Assembly: GCA_947368535.1 (NCBI GenBank)
Contig: CANBHY010000004.1
Span: forward strand, 26,242-90,241
DNA: 64,000 nt
Direction of reading: 5' to 3'
DNA from: an uncultured Clostridium sp.
GTDB taxonomy: Bacteria; Bacillota; Clostridia; TANB77; CAG-508
Every line of letters begins with the position of its first letter. Within the stretch, counting starts at the first letter, position 1. The notes under the pieces were generated by a model. It made no database searches. It had not been told where the DNA came from and worked only from the letters and a program-made list of their open reading frames with translations. Position numbers and translations under genes: made by a program. Below are positions 1 to 6,111 of the stretch, one piece after another.

Positions 1-2
1 TT

Positions 3-320
3 ACGCAAGCAAGAATCAAAAGAATACTACTTTATATTTTACTGGGCGTTACTAAAAAAGATATAGAAATTTCAAAAAGTATTATTCCATATATTAGAGT
101 TATCGGCATGACTGATAATGGAAAAAAACTTTTACCTATTATTTCACAAAGTTGCAAAGTTATTACTTCTGTTAAAGATTTTGAATCTAAGTGTAAAGAT
201 TCTAATTTACTTCGTTTGCTAGATATTGATAAAAGAGCTACTAATATTTATACTTTAGCATACTCTTCTGATTCTAGAGCTAATTTAGATTACACTACTA
301 AAATTATTACGTTGGATTAG
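3..320 (+). CDS. tmcAL: C-terminal part of tRNA(Met) cytidine acetate ligase (TmcAL/YlbM family)
   Basis: The reading frame is open from base 3 to a TAA at 320 and enters from outside the window, so the start and the nucleotidyltransferase core are missing. The 105 visible residues match what I know of the TmcAL/YlbM C-terminal region: an RI-R-LLL-ILLGVTK helix, then PYIRVIG, then a terminal DIDKRATNIYTLAY block followed by DYTT. In Bacillus this family makes N4-acetylcytidine at the wobble base of elongator tRNA(Met), using acetate and ATP. An internal ATG at 108 is not the start because similarity continues upstream of it. The next gene is 32 bases downstream on the same strand. Assignment is by remembered family pattern, not a search. 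Confidence 0.75.
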   Translation, partial: TQARIKRILLYILLGVTKKDIEISKSIIPYIRVIGMTDNGKKLLPIISQSCKVITSVKDFESKCKDSNLLRLLDIDKRATNIYTLAYSSDSRANLDYTTKIITLD

Positions 321-352
321 TGTTTTGGAATATATTATTGAAAGGATAGATT

Positions 353-1207
353 ATGCAGAAATTAATTGTTGAACCTAAATTTAATAATAAGAAACTAAGT
401 AGTTTTTTATATGCACATTTTAATGGTTTATCTTCTGCCACTTTGCATAAAGCATTAAGAAAAAAAGATATTCGTATAAATGATGTTCGTATAAACGAAG
501 ACCTATATGTTCACGAATTTGATAATGTGACGATTTATATTGTTGATGATCTTTTATATAAAACTTTTGATATTAAAACTGTTTTTGAAGATGATAATAT
601 TTTAGTAGTGTATAAACCTGCTGAGCTCGAAGTAGTCGATAGCAGTTTTGGAGATTCTCTTACTACTATTTTGTCTAAAAAATATTCTTTTATTAAGCCT
701 TGTCATAGATTAGATCGTAATACTAAAGGACTTGTTTTATTTGCAAAAAATGATGATACTTTAGATATATTATTTAATAAATTTAAATCAAAGGAAATTA
801 GAAAATTTTATAGATGTGATGTTGTTGGCATAATGCCTAAAAAACAAGAATTGCTTAAAGCTTATCTATTTAAGGACAATAAAAAAGCTTTGGTGTATAT
901 ATCTGATGTTCCTAAGAAAGGATATCTTGAAATTCTTACTAAATATACAGTAATTTCGGAAGATATCAAGAATAATTTCTCTACTCTTGAAGTTGAACTA
1001 ATTACTGGTAGAACACATCAGATTAGAGCCCATTTATCTCATATTGGTCATCCTATTATTGGTGATGGCAAATATGGTATTAATGAAATTAATAAAAGAT
1101 TTGGTGTTAAATTTCAAAAATTAGAAGATTATAAATTAGTTTTTGAGTTTACTACTGATTCTGGATTACTAAATTATTTGAATGGTAAAGTGATTGAATA
1201 CAAATAA
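353..1207 (+). CDS. RluA-family rRNA pseudouridine synthase
   Basis: 284 residues, a normal length for RluA/RluC/RluD-type enzymes, which convert uridine to pseudouridine in RNA. An N-terminal S4-like RNA-binding segment (about residues 15-65) is followed by the catalytic domain. The catalytic motif is HRLDRNTKGLVLFAKN with the nucleophilic Asp at residue 121. The late motif GRTHQIRAHLSHIGHPIIGD, typical of the family, is also present. The start ATG follows a GAAAGGA ribosome site. The substrate uridine cannot be told from sequence. It probably shares a transcript with the tmcAL gene just upstream and ends at a strong hairpin that overlaps its own stop codon. Confidence 0.9.
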   Translation: MQKLIVEPKFNNKKLSSFLYAHFNGLSSATLHKALRKKDIRINDVRINEDLYVHEFDNVTIYIVDDLLYKTFDIKTVFEDDNILVVYKPAELEVVDSSFGDSLTTILSKKYSFIKPCHRLDRNTKGLVLFAKNDDTLDILFNKFKSKEIRKFYRCDVVGIMPKKQELLKAYLFKDNKKALVYISDVPKKGYLEILTKYTVISEDIKNNFSTLEVELITGRTHQIRAHLSHIGHPIIGDGKYGINEINKRFGVKFQKLEDYKLVFEFTTDSGLLNYLNGKVIEYK

Positions 1208-1239
1208 AGAGCTAATAAATAAACTATTAGCTCTTTATT
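1203..1239 (+). terminator. Convergent hairpin terminator
   Basis: A perfect 15-bp stem (1203-1217 with 1225-1239) and a 7-base loop lie between two convergent genes and overlap both stop codons. A T-rich stretch follows on the plus strand, so it should mainly end the pseudouridine synthase transcript. Confidence 0.85.
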
Positions 1240-1780
1240 ATTTTTCGAATATACTTAATATTTTTGCAACAGCATAAATTATGCTAGTACATTTGTTTTT
1301 CGCAAATGATTTTCCTAAAGCTTTTCCTCCAACAGTAATTGAAGCTACTAGTGCGCTCATTAGAAATTGAATATCAAAGCTTAATCCTAGTTTTTGAGTG
1401 ATTTTTAATGTTATTATGGCACTTATTGCTCCACTTAGTACTCCGGCAATATCACCAATTACGTCAGCACATACGTTTGATACTTTTGGTGCTGATCTAA
1501 TTAGTTTTATTGCTGTTTTAGCACCTTTTACTTTTTTTGATGCCATTGCATGAAATTCTTCTTCTGTTGCACATGTTACTGCAACTCCTACTAAATCAAA
1601 TAAAATACCTGTTAGAATTACTGCTGATAGTATTAAAATTGCAGGTACTAAACTTAATTTATCCATTGATGTAGTAGATATATATGAAAAGAACATTGAT
1701 AGTAAAAATGTTACTATAAATATTGTTAGAAACCATTTTATAGCTTCACTTTTAGGATTTTTTTCTTTTTTCTCTTTCAT
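1238..1780 (-). CDS. oapA: OapA-like membrane protein (OLE RNA-associated protein, partial DUF21-like)
   Basis: 180 residues. A charged Lys/Glu-rich N-terminus is followed by membrane segments near residues 16-35 and 43-65, a conserved block around residues 68-95 containing ATEEEFHAMASKKVKGAK, and further hydrophobic helices around 105-125 and 140-155. It ends in a GGKALGKSFA segment. Proteins like this are often annotated as CorB-like or DUF21-like. The family I recognise is OapA, the membrane partner of OLE RNA in Bacillus halodurans and many anaerobic Firmicutes, linked there to Mg2+ and stress responses. The large structured RNA directly upstream on the same strand supports this. The gene has its own TTGACA-17-TAAAAT promoter and an AAGAAAGGA ribosome site. 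A generic CNNM-like protein is the alternative. Confidence 0.75.
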   Translation of the reverse strand: MKEKKEKNPKSEAIKWFLTIFIVTFLLSMFFSYISTTSMDKLSLVPAILILSAVILTGILFDLVGVAVTCATEEEFHAMASKKVKGAKTAIKLIRSAPKVSNVCADVIGDIAGVLSGAISAIITLKITQKLGLSFDIQFLMSALVASITVGGKALGKSFAKNKCTSIIYAVAKILSIFEK

Positions 1781-1828
1781 TATTTTTTCCTTTCTTAGTT
1801 GTTTTTTATTGTGTATTTTGTTTTTAGA

Positions 1829-1857
1829 ATTTTAACATATCAAAAATTTTATGTCAA
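1829..1857 (-). promoter_or_regulatory. Sigma-A promoter of the oapA-like gene
   Basis: On the minus strand TTGACA (1852-1857), a 17-base spacer and TAAAAT (1829-1834). Predicted start near 1822 leaves a leader of about 42 bases. It lies just past the hairpin that ends the OLE-like RNA, so the RNA and the protein can be made separately. Confidence 0.8.
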
Positions 1858-1877
1858 AAGTTAATTTTAAAATAAAT

Positions 1878-1927
1878 AAAGAATTTATCCAATATAAGCA
1901 CTTTCACTTATTTCAGATAAATTCTTT
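1878..1927 (-). terminator. 3' hairpin of the OLE-like RNA
   Basis: Perfect 12-bp stem (1878-1889 with 1916-1927) enclosing a smaller ATAAG/CTTAT-type hairpin. The minus strand downstream is ATTTATTTTA, a moderately U-rich tail. It may be both the last structural helix of the RNA and a leaky terminator ahead of the oapA promoter. Confidence 0.55.
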
Positions 1928-2522
1928 TCTATTTTCCGTTTGTAAATTACGTTTATATGATGGTAGAAATTTAAGTAAATTTTACGGTTTAAGGTCTAGC
2001 AGAATTTCTCTACTTCTTACTAAACATTACTATTTAGCTGTTTCCATTTAAAAGAAGTATTCCTTAAAAGTTTCGGAAAGCTAGATCGCCACTAAAATCC
2101 GTACCTTAATCCCTAAATTTCCATGTTTCTTAATTAAAACAAACATTCTAGAAGTTTTCCTTGATATGTAACTACTATTATTAGTTTCTTTTGCAGTAAT
2201 GATTTCATAGTCTCAAAGTAAATAACGTGGCCGCGTTATTTGCTTGTGAGTAGCGACTAATCCCAAGATTACCACTCAAAACAGATTTATGTGTACATGA
2301 GTTAAAATTGCACACGATTTTAGATGAATATCAAATTGTTTTGATAACGAAATGAGGATAACAATATATGCCATTATATCTTCTCCTGATTTCTGTATTT
2401 CCTATACCCACGCAAAACTGGCATTTTACGCATAATATAAGAAACGCGTATCTAATAAATCATGTGTGGATTTTTAGGCCCACCTTCATAATAGGTTGCA
2501 TAACTAGAATAATGCACCACCG
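1878..2522 (-). ncRNA. ole: Large structured RNA, probable OLE RNA
   Basis: About 645 nt with no plausible ORF on the transcribed strand, bounded by a near-consensus promoter (2529-2557) and a hairpin (1878-1927). Several helices are visible: a 5' hairpin pairing TGCAT with ATGCA inside GGT/ACC, an 8-bp AAATAACG/CGTTATTT hairpin (2220-2241), a TATCAAA/TTTGATA hairpin (2329-2346), a TGAGT/ACTCA hairpin just left of 2290, and a 12-bp terminal stem. OLE RNA is about 600 nt, highly structured, and encoded directly upstream of oapA; both features hold here. The RNA forms a membrane ribonucleoprotein with OapA. The assignment rests on size, structure, position and partner gene, since I could not run the Rfam model RF01071. 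Confidence 0.7.
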
Positions 2523-2528
2523 TTTTTA

Positions 2529-2557
2529 ATTATAGCAGAATTTTTCTTTTGGCTCAA
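2529..2557 (-). promoter_or_regulatory. Sigma-A promoter of the OLE-like RNA
   Basis: Minus-strand TTGAGC (2552-2557), a 17-base spacer and a perfect TATAAT (2529-2534). The predicted transcription start is near 2522. Bases 2558-2705 upstream are AT-rich and show no gene. Confidence 0.8.
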
Positions 2558-2705
2558 ATCTCTAATATTAAGTTTTTAGTTCGTTTTGTTAAGTGTGCCT
2601 TAGCTAGTGATTTTATTTTTTATTTTTTCCTATATTATCTCTTTTTTTCTTTATTTTTCATTATTTTCCTATATTATCCTTTTGATATATTTGCTAATAA
2701 AGTGG

Positions 2706-2734
2706 AACCCTCTTGCTATATTTGCAAGAGGGTT
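2706..2734. terminator. Hairpin after the cohesin membrane-protein gene
   Basis: Perfect 11-bp stem (2706-2716 with 2724-2734) with a 7-base loop, six bases past the stop of the minus-strand cohesin gene. The minus-strand tail is only weakly T-rich, while a stronger T-run lies on the plus strand, so efficiency on the minus strand is uncertain. Confidence 0.6.
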
Positions 2735-2739
2735 TGTAT

Positions 2740-3546
2740 TTATTTTTTCTTCTTTTTTAACATTAAGAAAATACTTATTAAACCTATCACAGATATTGCT
2801 AATATAATAGCTACAGCTTTTGTAGGTAATCCAATTTGCTCTTTTTTTTCTGAATTTGAAGTACTTTCTTCATTTTTTATTATCTCTTCGTCTTCTATTG
2901 TATCTTCAGTTTCTGTTGTTGTATTATCTTTGTTTAACTCAGTGATATTACTGTTTTTAATATTTTCTTCAACAATATTTTGTTCATTATCTTCTGTATT
3001 TTTGTTTTCTGAAGTTAATTGAAATCCTGTATTGTTTTTTTCTTTTATTGGTGCTGCAATGGTAATACTTGTCGTTTGAGTTTTTGTTTCTACAATTCCA
3101 TTTTCGTTTTCAATTGGTGATTCACTATTATCTGAGGAAATTTCAAATGCTGTTTCTCCTCCATTAGCATCTTGTTTTACTCTAAAAGTTACTGTGAATA
3201 GTTCTCCTGTATATTGTACAGGCGTAATTGATATTAGTACGAAATTTACTGAACCAGGAACTTTGTCATTTATAACTGTAGCTCCTTTATCTAATGTAAT
3301 TGACGAATTTACAACTTCTAATATGGTTTTGTCATATTTTAATCCAAAGTCAAAACCTAAACATTCAGTTGAACCGTTGTCATTAAATTTTACTGAAACT
3401 GTAAATTCTTCTCCTAATTCTAAGTTCGTTTTTGCTGTTTCAATATTTAATTCTGGTGTTCCTGTTGCCAGCGTTATTTTAGGTAATAGTAGTATAGTTA
3501 TTAATATTAATAATATTATGGTTATATATTTTAGTTTTTCTTTCAT
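2740..3546 (-). CDS. Membrane-anchored cohesin-domain protein
   Basis: 268 residues from the ATG at 3546, chosen because AGGAGAG sits six bases upstream; an in-frame ATG at 3573 has no such site and overlaps the gene before it. A signal peptide covers about residues 1-28. A cohesin-like beta-sandwich follows (about 29-165), with the family's early pattern GTPELNIETAKTNLELGEEF and the GFDFGLKYD strand. A long Asn/Glu/Thr-rich linker leads to a C-terminal membrane helix and a KKKKK tail, with no clear LPXTG-type signal. Cohesins bind dockerins; a dockerin gene ends 13 bases upstream. It is the last gene of a surface operon that begins near 9080. Confidence 0.8.
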   Translation of the reverse strand: MKEKLKYITIILLILITILLLPKITLATGTPELNIETAKTNLELGEEFTVSVKFNDNGSTECLGFDFGLKYDKTILEVVNSSITLDKGATVINDKVPGSVNFVLISITPVQYTGELFTVTFRVKQDANGGETAFEISSDNSESPIENENGIVETKTQTTSITIAAPIKEKNNTGFQLTSENKNTEDNEQNIVEENIKNSNITELNKDNTTTETEDTIEDEEIIKNEESTSNSEKKEQIGLPTKAVAIILAISVIGLISIFLMLKKKKK

Positions 3547-3559
3547 TTTCTCTCCTGTT

Positions 3560-3940
3560 TTATAATGAATCAATTACTTTTGCTAAAAATTTACTGATTA
3601 ATATTAAATCCGATGTTGACAATTTTCCATCTCCGTTTATATCTCCAGCTGCAATTTGTTTTTCTGATAGTTTAGTAATTTTAGCTAGTCCTTTTGCTCC
3701 TAAGATTGCATCTTTTGTTGTTATTCTATTGTCTCCATCTATGTCACCTTTTAATATAATCTTTTTGAAAGCTTTTCTTTTGATTATTATTTCTTCTTCG
3801 CTAGATGGAATATATAGAGTGTATAATTTATCATTAAATTCTATTGCCTGTGCAACTTCTGTTGATACATTTTCAATATCAATTCCTTCTTTTAAGAAAG
3901 TATTGTTGTTTCTGTTATGAGTATATGTTTGTAGTTTTCC
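3560..3940 (-). CDS. Dockerin domain, downstream (+1) frame of the dockerin propeller gene
   Basis: 126 residues read in the +1 frame from the GGA at 3940. The first ~50 residues continue the repeat-rich region of the upstream frame. A type I dockerin module follows: GDIDGDNRITTKDAILG and, 30 residues later, GDINGDGKLSTSDLILIS, both with the Asp/Asn calcium-loop pattern and a helix after each loop. Dockerins bind cohesins in a calcium-dependent way. The ORF has no convincing start or ribosome site of its own; a TTG at 3946 lies inside the upstream gene and lacks a Shine-Dalgarno sequence. Fused to the upstream frame it gives about 447 residues ending in a dockerin, a sensible domain order. 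Its product should therefore depend on the frameshift. Confidence 0.85.
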   Translation of the reverse strand, partial: GKLQTYTHNRNNNTFLKEGIDIENVSTEVAQAIEFNDKLYTLYIPSSEEEIIIKRKAFKKIILKGDIDGDNRITTKDAILGAKGLAKITKLSEKQIAAGDINGDGKLSTSDLILISKFLAKVIDSL

Positions 3941-4904
3941 GATCAAGTAATGCTGTTATATATAAATCACCTTCTTCTGAAGATATATTAAGTATATATA
4001 AATTTTCAGGTAATGTACTTTTGTCTAATTGAGCAAAATTTGTTCCGTCATAAGTATGAATTAACATATTATCAGTTTGTATTGATGTAATATATAATTT
4101 TTCTCTCGTATTTTCTAATACTGTTACCATTTCATATTCTGAACTAGGTAGGTTTACTTGACAATCTGCTATTTCTGTAATTTTATTTTCTGAAGGCTGA
4201 TATTTATATAATGAGATAGCTTCTTTTCCAGGTTCTTTTACTGATATGTATATATCATCTTTTAAAATTGTAACTTTTGTTTTTCCTAAATATCCAGCGT
4301 TCTGTCTGAATGTAGCAATTTCTATTAGATTTACTCCATCAAATTTATATATCTTAGCTACGTCTCCATTTTGATTTAATGTTGTCATATAGACTTCATT
4401 ATTCTGCGATGTTATGTCAAAACTGTTTGATACATCTGTTAATGAGGTTACTTCTGACCAAGTATTATTATTTGTATTCAATCTACTGATTTCTAGTAAT
4501 CCTTCTGATATGTAAAATAAGTATAATTCGTTCTCTCCTTTTTTACAAAAAGTTATTTTATCTAACTGAAGTTGGTTTGCTTTTGCAATTATTGGAGTTC
4601 CTATATTTTCCCATTCTTGTCCATTATATGCTTGTACGTATATTTTATTTTTTGCATTATCTCCATCTGCTGTACAAACGCCTGAAGCAATATATAATTT
4701 CGAATTAAATGTTGTTGAATCTACTAGTCTGTGAAAGGCTGCTTCTTCATGTGCAGTTGGATCTATAAAGCCTGAATCTTCCCATTCTTCTGTTGCTCGC
4801 ACTTTATTTTCATTTGTTGCTGCTTTTATAGGAGAAAATATATAGCAGAACAAGGTTGCTAATAATACTATTAATATTATAAGTGTTGATCTTTTCTTTA
4901 TCAT
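3915..4904 (-). CDS. Secreted propeller-like protein, upstream (0) frame of the dockerin gene
   Basis: 321 residues precede the CGG codon at 3941. Residues 1-28 form a signal peptide (KK-R, hydrophobic core, then IKAAT). The mature part shows repeated strands of the type LYIASG, LYLFYIS, VYMTTLN and DIYISVKEP at roughly 45-residue intervals, which suggests a beta-propeller of kelch-like or DUF-type blades; no catalytic motif was recognised. GAGGGA precedes the ATG. The frame stops at 3915 only because the +1 shift at 3939-3941 is ignored; the true product probably runs to 3560 and ends in a dockerin. The gene lies 18 bases after sortase in one operon. Confidence 0.8.
   Translation of the reverse strand: MIKKRSTLIILIVLLATLFCYIFSPIKAATNENKVRATEEWEDSGFIDPTAHEEAAFHRLVDSTTFNSKLYIASGVCTADGDNAKNKIYVQAYNGQEWENIGTPIIAKANQLQLDKITFCKKGENELYLFYISEGLLEISRLNTNNNTWSEVTSLTDVSNSFDITSQNNEVYMTTLNQNGDVAKIYKFDGVNLIEIATFRQNAGYLGKTKVTILKDDIYISVKEPGKEAISLYKYQPSENKITEIADCQVNLPSSEYEMVTVLENTREKLYITSIQTDNMLIHTYDGTNFAQLDKSTLPENLYILNISSEEGDLYITALLDRKTTNIYS
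3939..3941 (-). other. In-frame CGG-A recoding site 1
   Basis: Codon 322 of the upstream frame is CGG, followed by A. Dropping the C and reading GGA joins LLD to GKLQTYTHN and opens 126 more residues with a complete dockerin. Without the shift the frame ends eight residues later at TAA. Confidence 0.75.
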
Positions 4905-4922
4905 TTTATTCCCTCTATTTTA

Positions 4923-6044
4923 TTATTCTATATCTTCTAGTTCGGCATGAACTAATACTCTCTCTTTTCCTGTTTTATCACATGTTGATAATGATATTAT
5001 TTGATTACTTTTGTCTGGTTTACCAACAAATTCTATTGTGCTTTTGTTTTTTAAGGTTTCTACATATTGATCATAATCTTTTTCTGTTACTTCTGTATCT
5101 ATAGAAAATTCTTCTGGTATTGTTGTGTATGCAGAAAATACTTTAAATCTCATTGATTTTTCTGGAGTGTAAATATATATATCTACATCTTTTCCTAATT
5201 CACCAGAGGCTATTTTTACTATATCTGCAAACATTATACCTTTTTTGATGTGGTGTCCATATATTACAGTATTTTTATCAATTACTCTTTTATCGTTTTG
5301 ATAGTCCATGTAAATTGCTCCACATTGATCACTTTTTTTGTATATATCATGACTTAAATAATACTCGTTATTAGTTGTTTGCAGTACTGGATAATTTATA
5401 GTAGTTCCTCCTATTTTTATCCATGCTACTGCATCTGCATTTATTGATTTAAGTTCTTGAAAATTTACTGTATCAAATTTACTATCTGAATTTTCGTCTC
5501 TCTCATTTATTAAAACAACTTTTGATGCTACATTTTCATATTTTTTTTCTGTACGTGTTGTTCTATGATACCAGCCTACTACTATATAAGAAGATCCTAC
5601 AAAAGCTAATACTAATATAAATAGCAGTAATCTTTTTACAGTAAATAGGTTATGACCTTCTTTTGGAGCACCAAAATAATACTCAGAATATTCGTCTGAT
5701 TTCATTCTTTTTCTTTCGATTTTGCTCTTTATTTTTCTCTCTTTTTTTAGTCTATCTTCTATTTGCTTTGCAGTAAGTGCTTCTTGCCTAATAAGCTTTT
5801 CTTGTTCTTTTGCTTGTTTTCTTGCTAGTTCTTCTTCTTCTAATATTTCTTTTGTTGTTTTGGGTCTTCCATTTCTTCCTACTGGTTTAGGTGGTTGAGC
5901 TGGGTTTTTTCTAGGTCTTCCTCTTTTTTTAGTTGAAGGCTTTGCAATTCCTTCATCTTTTTTTGGTCTTCCTCTTCTTTTTTTGGCAAAATTGATACTA
6001 TTAAATTTATTATTTGATTCTGTTTTATTCGTATTAAAATTCAT
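4923..6044 (-). CDS. srtB: Class B sortase with a long basic N-terminus carrying AT-hook-like motifs
   Basis: 373 residues, longer than typical class B sortases (about 230-260). Residues 1-135 are cytoplasmic, very basic and partly coiled-coil (EEEELARKQAKEQEK), with three GRP motifs: RRGRPKK, KRGRPRK and the weaker RNGRPKT. A membrane helix sits at about 137-158. The extracellular sortase domain holds the catalytic His in YGHHI, the Cys in LSTCD and the Arg in KERVLVHAE. Sortases cleave a sorting signal and attach the protein to peptidoglycan; the likely substrate is the SPQTG protein encoded just upstream. A GGAAGA ribosome site precedes the start. The GRP motifs fit the AT-hook core but could simply be basic spacers. 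Confidence 0.9.
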   Translation of the reverse strand: MNFNTNKTESNNKFNSINFAKKRRGRPKKDEGIAKPSTKKRGRPRKNPAQPPKPVGRNGRPKTTKEILEEEELARKQAKEQEKLIRQEALTAKQIEDRLKKERKIKSKIERKRMKSDEYSEYYFGAPKEGHNLFTVKRLLLFILVLAFVGSSYIVVGWYHRTTRTEKKYENVASKVVLINERDENSDSKFDTVNFQELKSINADAVAWIKIGGTTINYPVLQTTNNEYYLSHDIYKKSDQCGAIYMDYQNDKRVIDKNTVIYGHHIKKGIMFADIVKIASGELGKDVDIYIYTPEKSMRFKVFSAYTTIPEEFSIDTEVTEKDYDQYVETLKNKSTIEFVGKPDKSNQIISLSTCDKTGKERVLVHAELEDIE

Positions 6045-6065
6045 TTATATCTTCCTTTATTTATT

Positions 6066-6103
6066 AAAATATGCTCCTACATTTTGGCATAAGAGCATAT
6101 TTT
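6066..6103 (-). terminator. Intercistronic hairpin between the SPQTG protein and sortase
   Basis: Perfect 11-bp stem (6066-6076 with 6093-6103) in the 67-base gap inside the surface operon, followed on the minus strand by TTTTAATAAA. Probably a partial terminator that lowers sortase expression relative to the large substrate protein. Confidence 0.65.
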
Positions 6104-6111
6104 TCAATAAA

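Noticed and set aside
1851..2051. Plus-strand ORF in the OLE-like region
   Set aside because: No ribosome site, no recognisable product, and it is antisense to a structured RNA with a clear promoter.
2549..3022. Plus-strand Phe/Ile/Leu-rich ORF
   Set aside because: A shadow of the AT-rich minus-strand cohesin gene; its hydrophobic composition comes from T-rich antisense codons.
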